A program made the translations under genes and the position numbers. A DNA stretch of 64,000 nt from Thelephora terrestris (lineage: Eukaryota > Basidiomycota > Agaricomycetes > Thelephorales > Thelephoraceae). Positions 12,372 to 22,807 of this stretch are shown one piece after another (the first letter of the stretch is position 1; every line of letters begins with the position of its first letter). The DNA is taken from assembly GCA_015956445.1 (NCBI GenBank), contig WIUZ02000011.1:124001-188000 (forward strand). Direction: 5' to 3'. The notes under the pieces were generated by a model. It made no database searches. It was given only the letters and a program-made list of their open reading frames with translations, and was not told where the DNA came from.

Positions 12372-13733
12372 ATGAGCACCAGGTTAGCCTGCCACCATAC
12401 AGGTGTTTTACGACACGTTAACTGTCACCTACGGTGGCCAGTAATTCCCGAAACAACCGAGAAAGGTCCCCACTGAGACCAGCACAAAACCCGACTTCCT
12501 ATGGCAGCGCCGGTCCGGTTCCTGGTCAACGACCCCCTCCACAATATCCAGCAACCCCTGGCTACTCTGGCGAAGGATACCAAGAAATACACGCTTCTCG
12601 CCGTCACCGGGACCCATCACCTCCCAATCAGCGAGATCCATCGCCTCTCCGCTAGCGGGACCCACCGCCTCCCCGTCTGTGGGATCCATCGCTTCTCCTC
12701 CCGGTCACGATAACGAAAGGTCGCATCGTTGGCACCGCCATCTTATCCGTCTTGGTAACCCAATTGGCGATTTTTATCTTCTTCTACGATCTTCCCACCA
12801 AGATTGGCCGATACCATGAGGTCATGGCTCAAATGAGCGCGAGAGAACATGCGATGAGCAACGAGGCGAAGCATCTAGAGGGTGAGCGTGTCGCGCTTCA
12901 CCGCGAGTCCACTCGACTGGTGGGAGAGAGAGCGGCACTTGAATCGTCCACTCTAAAGATGGAACGGGAGAGGCAAGCACTCGAATCTGCGATCCATCAT
13001 TCGGAACAAGAGAGATCAAGGCTCGAGAGGCAGACCCACCTACTGGAGGGTGAAAGACGATTGTTGAAGGAAGAGGAGTCGGCGTTGGAGGAGGAAAGGA
13101 AGAAGTGGGAAAAGGCTCGCGAGGATCGCGTTCCCCAAGGTGCATTCTGGGAGGTCGTCCAGCCCGCGTTGGATTGTCTTTCTTACGGGAAACGGGAGTA
13201 CTGGGGGGTCTTACGGAACATCCCCGAAGGCTGGACCGACCTGGACGCGTGCATGAATATGCCCGTTGAGATTAAGGGTGTCTCCGTCCGGCGACCTGAT
13301 AGATGCCTAGCCGTCAAGGGTTCTCCTGTCCGTGCTTTTTGGACGGTGGATTGGGATCAGCCTGATTGCAAACCGTGGCACCTGGACTTCAACGATCACG
13401 TAAGTTCTGGCGACCACCGCGGTCGCACTGTAGCATTTGACTCGGCTCACACAAACCGGTTCCTAGGGTTGCACGAACACAGGATCGGGAATCCGTCGTA
13501 TCGAAGCTTGGGTCGTGGGCATCAACGAGAAAGGTGGACAGGATTGGCGTGTGCTGTGTGAGAGCACGCCTATGACATGGGGTCACATCACCTACAACTC
13601 TCCTACCCACTGTGATGCACGCGTGAGTACCATCTCGAGTTTTTCGCTGCTACGGTCAACTAACTGCCTGCTGGGCGTTTAGGTCCTCGGGAGGAAAGTC
13701 GCGATGTGGGATATTCCGGACAGGAGTTGTTGA
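12372..13733 (+). CDS. Type II membrane protein with coiled coil and eight-cysteine C-terminal domain (paralog 2)
   Basis: Tandem paralog of the gene at 8441, with the same exon plan: 12372-12382, 12442-13399, 13467-13622 and 13683-13733. The membrane span (LSVLVTQLAIFIFFYDL), coiled coil and C-terminal domain are all present, with all eight cysteines (LDC, DAC, DRC, PDC, HGC, VLC, THC, RSC). The coiled coil is shorter by one block than in paralog 1. Oddity: read straight through, the long exon has an in-frame TAG at 12653 in a degenerate proline-rich repeat (RDPSPP type). Either the copy is damaged, or an extra intron removes it; 12603-12719 (GTCACC...AAAG, 117 nt) would keep the frame and join directly to the membrane span, but its donor is weak. 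An internal start after the TAG would lose the membrane anchor. Confidence 0.75.
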
Positions 13734-14124
13734 CTACGTTGAAGGGGGTTCGACGAGAAGGGTACTGATGACCATAAGCAAGTGCCGCTTCTGTGTTCTA
13801 TGTCTTCTTGTGTGGTCCCTTCTTTCTGTCTCCAATCCCTTGTTTTCTTAACATTACCCATCTAGAAGTGTCCGAATTACCAGATGACCTCCTTTCCTGC
13901 CCAACCCCAGTCTTTCTTTTTTCCTCACTGGCATGTTCCGCAAGCACAGAATCCGGAAGGGGTGTGCGATGTTTGTGCTTGGAATTTGCCCGACGTCTAC
14001 AATTCGGATGCATCGCGAGTCTTATCGGAGCGTGTTCGGGAAAAATGTTCCAGTGAAAGCGCTCCAAATCGCTTCGAAGTGGGCTATACACCACCGCACG
14101 GAATCTGACTGTAGATTCGCCTGA

Positions 14125-14290
14125 TGCGCTCCTCCAATATCCGACGTGCAACGTCGTTGCATACCAGTATTATCTCGTTGATTTGCGCAGATGCCAAGCA
14201 GAGCCTCGATGTTGGCCTAGTGGGGTGACCCAGTCGGTACTTGTGGCATGGGTTAGATCTTTCGAGCCCGAGATTACTTAATGGCCAGGT
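14125..14290. repeat. Diverged duplicate fragment, copy 1
   Basis: Shares GACGTGCAACGTCGTTG, AAGCAGAGCCTCGA and GGCCTAGTGGGGTG with the segment at 17760-17880 (GACGTGCGACGTCGTTG, AAGCAGAACCTCGA, GGCCTGGGGTGGG). The minus strand of both reads NDVAR(R/Q)ILE. The two copies flank the P450 gene in direct orientation. Origin unknown. Confidence 0.6.
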
Positions 14291-14514
14291 TCCAAGCCTC
14301 GCGTGTATATTATGAGACTCGTCAAGCGATGTTGACCTTGGCCAGCACATCCCGCATAGGGTCCCCAAGAGAGGTCAACTAATTCTACCTGCACGGTGTC
14401 CAAAGTGGAAGGTTTCAGGGTTTCCTTCTGGAAACCCTCCCCCTTTCTCTCCAGAGGGTAGAGGGGCCGCTCTTCTACCCTCGATCTTGCGAGTCAATAC
14501 GTAGTCTAGATGCA

Positions 14515-14617
14515 AGACGTTTGGGAGCAATCTTTCTGCATCCCCCCAAGTGGTGGAGATCCAATCATTGGAGATCGGATCTCATGTGGGTCTGCAGAGG
14601 TTTGCTCCCAAACGTCT
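14515..14617. repeat. Imperfect hairpin, possible MITE remnant
   Basis: A 16-base arm (AGACGTTTGGGAGCAA, 14515-14530) is repeated exactly inverted at 14602-14617. The sequence between the arms also pairs partly with itself (TTTCTGCA against TCTGCAGA). No clear target duplication was found. Confidence 0.5.
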
Positions 14618-14960
14618 ACTTACTAAGGACCGAGCGATGTTACACTTTCAAACGGAGATTGTAAATCTAGAATGTCTGGCTCGAGACTGTTATACCCACA
14701 CAGACTGTTGTTTTGGTCGTGCCAGTACAGTAGCGGCCCAGGTCAGGTTGGGTTGACGTCGCCATGATATCCCTCCGCGTGCACAATGACGCGCCTCCGG
14801 ATCACTTTTACGTCTCCCGCGATGTCTCCGGATCAGCCTGAGTGGCTCTGCTTCTCTGCGGTATCTACATATAGCCAAGTGAGTTGCACATCTAAGCGTG
14901 CCCTTCATACAATGGTGGGGTTGCAACCGATTTGCTGGCAAGATCTCCGAGAGAGGATAG

Positions 14961-14968
14961 TATAAAAC
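14961..14968 (+). promoter_or_regulatory. TATA box of the P450 gene
   Basis: TATAAAAC about 71 bases upstream of the P450 start codon, a usual spacing for TATA-containing fungal promoters with a short leader. Confidence 0.6.
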
Positions 14969-15031
14969 GGTCTCGGATCACTTTTGTCCGTTCTTCTTGC
15001 CCGAATCACCTCTTCCCTTGCTCCTACAGCG

Positions 15032-17490
15032 ATGGAAAAGGTCGCCCAGATTTTCGACGTGGCAAGAGACCACCCATACCCCACCTTGGCCACTATCATT
15101 CTTGGATCCACTGCTCTCGTGCATTTGGCACGTTCGCGTTCGCGCCCTCCTCTACCGCCCGGTCCGAAAGGCTATCCCATCATAGGAAATCTGTTGGACT
15201 TGCCTCCTAACCACGTTTGGGAGAGGTTCGGGGAGTTGAGTGAACAGTATGGTGCGTTGCCTTTCCTCGAGTGCTGTGCTATACCTTGACTGGATTGCTC
15301 GTACAGGAGAAGTGATGTACCTAAACGCGTTGGGTCAGCAAATAGTAATCCTCAGCTCGTCCAAAGCCGCCTTCGATCTCCTCGAAAAGAAATCGGCCAT
15401 CTACTCTGATCGCCCTATAGCCATGATGTGCGGCGAGATCATCGGGTGGAATAAATCCTTGGGTCTCATCCAGTACGGCCCACGGTTCCGGGAATTCAGG
15501 AAGTACATGAGCAGGTTGTTTGGAACACGTGCGGCTGTCGAGAGGTTTGCGCCGTTGCAGGAGAAGGAGACGGCAAAGTTTGTGGCGAGGCTTATGGCAA
15601 ATCCTGGTTCGCTGGTTCAGCAGATTCGAAAGTGAGTAACGGAGTCGCCGTCGGGTGTTTAGACGCCTTCTCTTTTTTGGTCGTTCGTCGTCTCTTCCGT
15701 CGATCGGTCGTTCCGATTCAGCAGCCTCTTTTCCGATCCTGCTATCGCGGTTTCGTTGACAGTTGCCCAGTGATTTTTTCTGTGACGTAACGAGCACATG
15801 CTGTGCGACGCTGGGGTAGCCGAACTTTGGCTCTTTCATCACATATCTTGCCTGCCAGCGATCTCGGCGCATCTGACGTGGTCTAAAATTTGCGAACGCT
15901 TAGGACTACGGGCGCTATCACTTTGATGATCGTTTACGGGTATTCTGTCAAGGAGGAGAACGACCCCTTCCTGCCAGTCGTGGAGGCAGCCATGAACGGG
16001 TTTTCAAAGTCTTTGGAGCCCGGAGCTTTTCTTGTGGACATGATTCCTTCCCGTCGGTCACGCTTCCTCCGTTCTCTCATAGCCGGGGGTGCTAACCACA
16101 TTTTAATTGTGAACAGTCCGATACGTACCAGACTGGTTCCCCGGAACGGGATGGAAAGTCAAAGCTAAACGATGGTCGAAACAGATGACAGATATGGCGG
16201 ACATACCTCATCAATTCGTAAAGGATCAGATGGTGAGTCGGTTATAGTGTACTGAAGCGCATTCTCTCTACTCTTGTCTGCCCGCCTTACCCTCACTCCG
16301 CGGGAGAAGAACAAGGCGGGGAGCATAGTTTCGTTCATGTCATTGAAATCGATGATGGCGCGTGCTCACAGCGTTGTTTATAGGCCGCTGGAACAGCGAT
16401 TCCGTCGTACACATCCCAGTTGCTCGAAAGCAAAAATATCACCCCGGAGGACGACCATAATATCAAATGGTCGGCTGCTTCGCTGTATTCGGGGGGCGCG
16501 GACACCGTAAGGACTATACTCGCCTTATTTTCTCTTATCCGTAACTCGCTGAAGCGAAACCCGATACTCTTGGACCCATGACACGGAAGTAGACGGTGTC
16601 GGCGATCCATTCGTTCTTCCTGGCGATGATCATGTATCCTGAGGTTCAGCGAAAGGCTCAAGAGGAAATCGATAGGGTCATTGGGAACGATCGGCTGCCT
16701 ACGCTGGCTGATCAACCCAATCTTCCGTATGTTGAGGCGGTAGCGAAGGAGGTGCTTAGGTGGAATCCTGTTGCTCCATTAGGTACGTCTGCTGATTTTT
16801 GAGGTTGTGGCGCTTTCCGTTATTTTGATGGAGGGAGGCTGATTGCTGGGACCCACTAGGATCTTCACATGTCGTCACTGAGGACGACGTTTACAAGGGG
16901 TATTTCATTCCAAAAGGATCCCGTGTAATCGCGAACATCTGGTAAGTGTAAGACAGAGAAACGGACCTCCCCTCTCAAATTTCTTCCTCTGTCGGTGAAT
17001 TGACTCGACTGGATAGGCGAATAATGCACGATCCAGCTGCTCATGCCGATCCGATGGCATTCAAACCGGAACGGTTCTTGGGGGATCGTCCTGAGCCTGA
17101 CCCTCGTGCGACGGCCTATGGTCATGGAAGGAGGATATGTGGGTGGTGCTAACTCGTCGCCCGATCAACGAAACAACTGACCTGCTTGGTCTCTTCGTTG
17201 CTTCCTTACAGGTCCGGGGCTCCTTCCTGCACAATCATCGATATGGCTCACCTGTGCCATGTCTTTGGCGGTGACAAATATCGCGAAATACGTTGATGGC
17301 TTCGGAAACGTGGTTGAGCCTGGGATCTATTACACCGACGGAATGATCAGGTGAGGTTTGGAGCAGAATTCTGATTATGTTGGTGATTGAATATCTCCCT
17401 TCCTCGTTCAGCCACCCTCCTCCGTTCAAGTGTACTGTCACGCCACGGTCAGAGAAGGCCGCGGCCCTTGTCGCCTCGGTCGAGTTGTGA
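15032..17490 (+). CDS. Cytochrome P450 monooxygenase (fungal E-class, group I type)
   Basis: Heme-thiolate monooxygenase anchored in the endoplasmic reticulum. Ten exons: 15032-15251, 15307-15631, 15904-16052, 16117-16232, 16384-16506, 16593-16782, 16860-16941, 17017-17138, 17212-17350 and 17412-17490. All introns are GT/AG, and the total of 1545 nt gives 514 residues, the usual length. Landmarks in order: N-terminal hydrophobic anchor, proline hinge [15 protein letters not shown], helix I oxygen-binding SGGADTT, helix K ExxR (KEVLRWNP), FKPERF, and the heme loop [10 protein letters not shown] with the cysteine ligand, whose codon is split by the eighth intron. The first heme-loop residue is Tyr rather than the usual Phe. 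It resembles the basidiomycete enzymes often labelled O-methylsterigmatocystin oxidoreductase-like; the substrate is unknown. Intron 2 (272 nt) is unusually long. The gene looks intact and stands alone, without partner biosynthetic genes in view. Confidence 0.95.
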
Positions 17491-19080
17491 GGTTGTTGTA
17501 CATTGTTCCCCTCCTTTCCCAGTTTTAGACTTTGTCGGGTTCGTCCAATTTGATCCGCGTTCACGCAGTAAGGGATAAGACACACGGCTTTTGATGCCCG
17601 ATGGGTTGAGCACTAATCTTTTTGCGATGTACCTCGGAGGCCGTTCGATGAGTGAATATTTCTCTGTCTAACATTTGACGTATGGGTACACCTGCGGCCG
17701 TTAGCTCCCTCTGAGTGCTGGAGATCATCGATTGGTATCCCCGGCCACCGTCGAGGATTGTTTCTCTAGTATTTGACGTGCGACGTCGTTGTAGACCAGG
17801 AGTCTCCCGTAGTAAGCAGAACCTCGACACTGGCCTGGGGTGGGCCGATCTGCGGGATAGAATAAGCGTTTGGAGCCTGGTAGGCTATGGTAAAGATCTT
17901 GGAAGGATGGCATGGGTTTCTGTCGGGAGGTTTCGATGACCCGCCGATGTGCTTGCTGTGTGCGTCGGTATAGGGATCGCTTTTTAACACGAGGTTCCGT
18001 GTTTCGCGCTAACAGATACGGGGGGGGAGAGATAGTGGAGTACGGAGACCGCATATACCGAGGTATATGCCACTGCGCACTTCCTCCCAAGTTTGGTGCT
18101 GTGTTTTGGCTGGTTCATGACCCACGCTGCGACACGGTTTTTTCGGAATTCACGTCCTTGCGGTCCCGCCGATGGATCTGGGGAGCAGGGTTCGCGTTGG
18201 TGGATCCGTCGATGCAATGCAGCTTAACCCCGTTTCCACCGTTCCATTCCCCGGCCACGTCAATCGGTTGGGACACGACACCGGGCAAGAGGTGAGTCAG
18301 GGAAGAAAGCGGGGATAGATCGCCACCGTGAACGCTGGAACAGTCGCTAGCCTGGTGATGTGGGCGGTTCTGACGGACTGGGAATCGCCGTGTAGTGTGG
18401 AGCCTATTTAGCGTAGGATAACATGCTTGAGTCCTCGTGCTGGAGGGGACGGCGAACGTGATAGGAGGCGAAAGACGTAACTGCGTTGGTGCATGGTCGG
18501 AAGGAACAGACTTTTTTTTCCATTTGACAACGTGCCATTCGCTGTCAAACCTCGGCAGAACCCGCTGAAACGCAGGTCCCCTCAGCCAAATAATTGACCG
18601 CCCCGTACACGAATCGTGGCTGGGCATACCTGGATTCCAGTCCACCTCGGCGATTGCACGCCATACGTGTATCTAGCCGCCCTATTCAAGTACTCAACAA
18701 GCAGGTACCAAATCACCCACGGATGAATTCGCGAATATGAACCCTGGGAGCCGCCTCGCCCTTAACCCCGACTGTGACCATGCCCGTGGGGCTTGGAAGG
18801 AGTGGCTATTCTGGTCAGATAGGGGTAGCCTTGATGCACATCAGAGCTCACGCGGAGAATCGGTCTCGAACACTCTGGGAACTCTGGTGGAGCAATACTG
18901 AACGTGTATGTGGTGTGACGAATCACGCCCATTTCCGCCCTGCTCAAGCGCGATTCTCCATCGCCCTGATGCTAACGAACGTATGAGATGTCGAATATTT
19001 CAATGTAAAAAAGGTGCGAGAGCCTTCCCTTACTGCTGTCATCCAAGACTGGGTCACCACCTTCCCATCATTTTTGTTCT
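17491..19080. other. Intergenic region without recognised gene
   Basis: About 1.6 kb between the P450 and the GH25-like gene. Contains the second duplicate fragment (17760-17880) and a C/G-rich stretch with open frames on both strands that look like chance. No motif or splice pattern supports a gene. Confidence 0.5.
17760..17880. repeat. Diverged duplicate fragment, copy 2
   Basis: Partner of 14125-14290, somewhat shortened. Lies about 270 bases past the P450 stop codon, so the P450 gene is bracketed by the two copies. Confidence 0.6.
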
Positions 19081-19168
19081 GACATTCATGCGTGTATGTC
19101 AAACGCTCCCCGATACCTGGTCTCGATAAAAACCGAGAGCAAGTCGAGGATGGGTCTCCAAAGCAGCC

Positions 19169-20066
19169 ATGTTCTTCTGCCTCACAGCCCTCGTGTCTGC
19201 GCTCCTCTTCACCGCCGTCTTCGGCATAGCGGTAGAAACCCCCGAGAACACCCAGAAGAGGGACAAACCGACGGGGATCGTCGTTTCATTCAGCAATAAC
19301 TTCGTCGACTGGAAGCGAGTCTCTGTTGCCTATCATTCATTCGCTTACATCTGGGCAACCGCAGGGGACGGTGAGTGCCCATGGTCCGCTCATAATGCAG
19401 GACGCTGATATTTCATTCCAGAGGACAGGAACCCTCACCTCTCCTCACACTACTCAGGTGCCGCGAATGCGGGTCTCGTTCGGGGTGCTTTCCACGTTGC
19501 CCATCCGACACAATCTTCTGGAGCTGCCCAAGCCGATTACTTTCTCTCCAACGGCGGGAAATGGACTGGCGACGGCATCACTCTCCCAGGTGCCCTCTCC
19601 ATTGGACGTAGGGACCATCATCTCCTCACCTCTCCCGATCTACAAACTCACATCTATCAATTTTCTGGGGTGTAGGTTACTGGAGGCACAATTGCCACGG
19701 GTTGAATACTACGGCTATGGTCGGCTGGATTCGTGATTTCTCCGACACCTACCATTCCAAAGTGGGCCGCCACCCGGTGATATCAACTACCGCAGACTGG
19801 TGGAACGCTTGTACCGGCAACAACGCCGACTTCGGCTCCGCTAGTCCATTATGGAACTTCCACGTACCTTCCCCCAACGACGTTTTGCCCGCTGGATGGA
19901 ACGACGAACCTTCGTGGAGTTCCTTCAACACACCTCACCTGGTCCAGTTCAGTGGTGACATGGGCGGCCTGAAGCGGTAAGCGATAATCTCCTCTCCTTC
20001 GGAAAAACCCGCACAGTGTTTTAAATTTCGTACAGCCTCACCACAAACCGGACGGCCATCATGTGA
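19169..20066 (+). CDS. Secreted GH25 (Chalaropsis-type lysozyme)-like protein, catalytic residues missing
   Basis: Four exons: 19169-19370, 19422-19607, 19676-19976 and 20036-20066, introns 51, 68 and 59 nt with GT/AG borders, 239 residues. A signal peptide (MFFCLTALVSALLFTAVFGI) is followed by a GH25 fold recognisable from AYHSFAYIWAT, NAGLVRGAFHVAHPTQSSGA, AQADYFLSNGGKWTGDG, TTAMVGWIRDFSDTYHSK and DWWNACTGN. GH25 muramidases cleave peptidoglycan and need the acids in the first strand (GIDVS) and in the LDIE motif. Here these read GIVVS and LSIG, so the known catalytic acids are absent, while splice sites and frame are kept. It is probably a non-hydrolytic wall-binding relative, or a gene early in decay. 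A truncated 5' copy lies at 7795. Confidence 0.8.
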
Positions 20067-20437
20067 CTGAACGAAAAATAGAGTAGATATAGCTTCTGCG
20101 CACATATGTATTAGGATCCGACATCGATGTATGCGATATTTCAGATTTGTGAACGAGAGGCGCGGGAATCTCAACATTCGTAATCAGCCTTGACAGTGGG
20201 CAAGGTCTTTGTATACGGCCGTCGTCTGTATGTTTGCTTGATGAGATATGCAGCAACCTTAACCCTTTCCCAAGATTCTCTCATCCTGGAGTCTGTCAGC
20301 GTGCTGAATTTTACCCTCTTTTTGAACCATTTTTCACACCCAACTTTCGCTCACTTTCCTTACCTATACCCCTTTCTTATCTTATCCGTTTCCCTCATCA
20401 CGACTCACACGTCCCAAAGAACACGGCCAAAGACATA

Positions 20438-21662
20438 CACTGGGGACAAACCCCAGTTTCCTGGCCCAGGACATTTTAAATACATTGTAAGGAAATGGAA
20501 AATGTGCCTGGCAATGACCTACCTGGTACATCATAAATACATTCAAAATGTCCAGGCCAATTTCCTTAGAGTGTTGCCAGCACAGGAAATGCTCAGTACA
20601 TTCATGGTGTTCCTGGTCATGTGATCTCAATGTTCCCATTAGGTAATCCATGGGAACATCATGAAATTTCCCAAAGAAATACCCATGATGTCCCTGAGTG
20701 GTTCATTGAAAGAAAACCCTGAGTGAACCCACAGTTTCCCAGGTCATGTGACCTTAATGTCCTGATTAGGTAATTTGAGGGTAAACCATGAATTTTCCCA
20801 AAGAAAGTAACCATGGTGTTCCTGAGTGGCTCATTCACAGTGTTCTTTCCAGTGTTCCCAGTGGTGTGATCACAGTGTTCCAAGTCAGTAAAATTCAAAT
20901 TGAGCCTTAACAGTGCGCCAGAAGTGTACCAGTGTGGGATATCCTGAAAGTACTAAGGCCTTTGACCGTGATGTACCAAAATTCAGCAAACCATCAGGAA
21001 ACTGTGGGAACACTGAAAGGAAACTGGGGATGCTGGGAACATCATAAACCCATTCAAAATGTTCCCAATTTCTCAGTTTCCTTTCAGTGTTCCCACAGTT
21101 TCCTGATGGTTTGCTGAATTTTGGTACATCACGGTCAAAGGCCTTAGTACTTTCAGGATATCCCACACTGGTACACTTCTGGCGCACTGTTAAGGCTCAA
21201 TTTGAATTTTACTGACTTGGAACACTGTGATCACACCACTGGGAACACTGGAAAGAACACTGTGAATGAGCCACTCAGGAACACCATGGTTACTTTCTTT
21301 GGGAAAATTCATGGTTTACCCTCAAATTACCTAATCAGGACATTAAGGTCACATGACCTGGGAAACTGTGGGTTCACTCAGGGTTTTCTTTCAATGAACC
21401 ACTCAGGGACATCATGGGTATTTCTTTGGGAAATTTCATGATGTTCCCATGGATTACCTAATGGGAACATTGAGATCACATGACCAGGAACACCATGAAT
21501 GTACTGAGCATTTCCTGTGCTGGCAACACTCTAAGGAAATTGGCCTGGACATTTTGAATGTATTTATGATGTACCAGGTGGGTCATTGCCAGGCACATTT
21601 TCCATTTCCTTACAATGGATTTGCGGTGTCCTGGGCCGGGAAACTGGGGTTTGTCCCCAGTG
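20438..21662. mobile_element. Palindrome P1, CACTGGGG family, GTTCC-word type
   Basis: 1225 bp, almost entirely one inverted repeat with arms of about 600 bp around 21050. Ends CACTGGGGACAAACCCCAG and its complement. Flanked by ATA on both sides; the uninterrupted site can be read in related copies (AAAGACA...GATGATATT). The arms are filled with variations of GTTCCC / GGAACACTG / CCAGTG. No gene: open frames are mirror images of each other. Ends of CACT(A/G) type and 3-bp duplications fit a non-autonomous CACTA-like (CMC) element. Confidence 0.85.
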
Positions 21663-22807
21663 ATAGATGATATTGCACAGGCGCACCCACGACGAAGACA
21701 CAAGACGACCAGCCTACAGAGTTGAATCCGCACGGACTCTATGGAGGAGGACTAAGGCGTACAAACCCTAGTTGTCAAGACCTAGTTTGCCAGTACTCCT
21801 CAGCACTGGCAACCTCCTCCTCCGTCCCCTCCGAGGCACTCTCGACGGTTTCCTCGTCGACCATCTCGACAACCCGAGCCTCCTTGTCAGGGCCACTCTT
21901 CGCCCTTCAGGTACCAGTGCTGTTGGCGAGTCGCAACTCCAACCAACAAGAAACAATGGGGCAAAGGGGGAACGACTTCCCTATATCCACCCAAAGTCTA
22001 CGTGGTCCAAAACGCGATGGACGAGCGTTCTCTGGTAGGTTGTCCGAATTCACAGCAGGAGTGCCGAGCCTCTATCAGATAAATCCCAATCGTCTTCTGA
22101 GGGCAGATATAAGAGCCTGAGGATGGCGCCTCAAACTGGTGCTTGATTAAGAGAGCGGCGAGGAACTCCTTTTCGTAAGCGCGTTCGCCGATTCTTAACG
22201 CAAGGCCGAGAGAGAGAGGAGAGCGAACGTGTTCAGAGAGTTACTCGATAAGCTCTTCAGTGGCCTACAGCAAATACACCGATGCTGCAAGGAGAAGAGG
22301 ACTTCCCGAGATATCAAAGATGGGGAGTCCTCAGCTACTCTACTGGTACTTTATATAGAAGAGTGGCCGGGACATAGATAACCCTATCTGATGATAACTC
22401 GGAGTAAGGAAGGGCCGAGAGTAAGCTGGAACAGTAAGCGGCCCGGGATATAGAATGGGAGGATAAAGGAATGACTAATGGGTCAGGGTTCGTGAGAGAA
22501 TACGAGAGGGGTCATGACGTCGTGTGGGAAAGGAATGACAAAGAGCGATATCACATGTGAATACTGACCAATAAGAGGACGACGCGTCAGCTCGTCCGAT
22601 CGGGACAACAAAAGACCGAGTGGGGTTTGAATGTCGAGGGCGAGTTGTATGGGGAGTCTGGACCGGTGAAACGATGGACCGATCCAATGGCGAATAGGGC
22701 GCGAGCGCTGTCAGTGGTCGAATAAAGTGTAGCGCAAACCGGCCGTTGGATCCATCAAACTCCCTTCCTCCAAACCAACACTTTCACCAACCAACTACTC
22801 ATCCATC

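Larger units (their letters stand above)
13734..14940. other. Intergenic region with duplicated fragment and hairpin
   Basis: No gene recognised. It contains a diverged fragment (14125-14290) that recurs beyond the P450 gene near 17760-17880, and an imperfect hairpin at 14515-14617; both are listed separately. A smaller hairpin (AGGGTTTCC / GGAAACCCT) lies near 14418-14440. Confidence 0.5.

Noticed and set aside
14084-18090. Minus-strand genes at the two duplicate fragments
   Set aside because: Only a short shared stretch (NDVAR-ILE) aligns; no conserved frame outside it.
20659-21441. Two identical 79-codon open frames on opposite strands
   Set aside because: Mirror images produced by the P1 palindrome; no start context, motif or splice signal.
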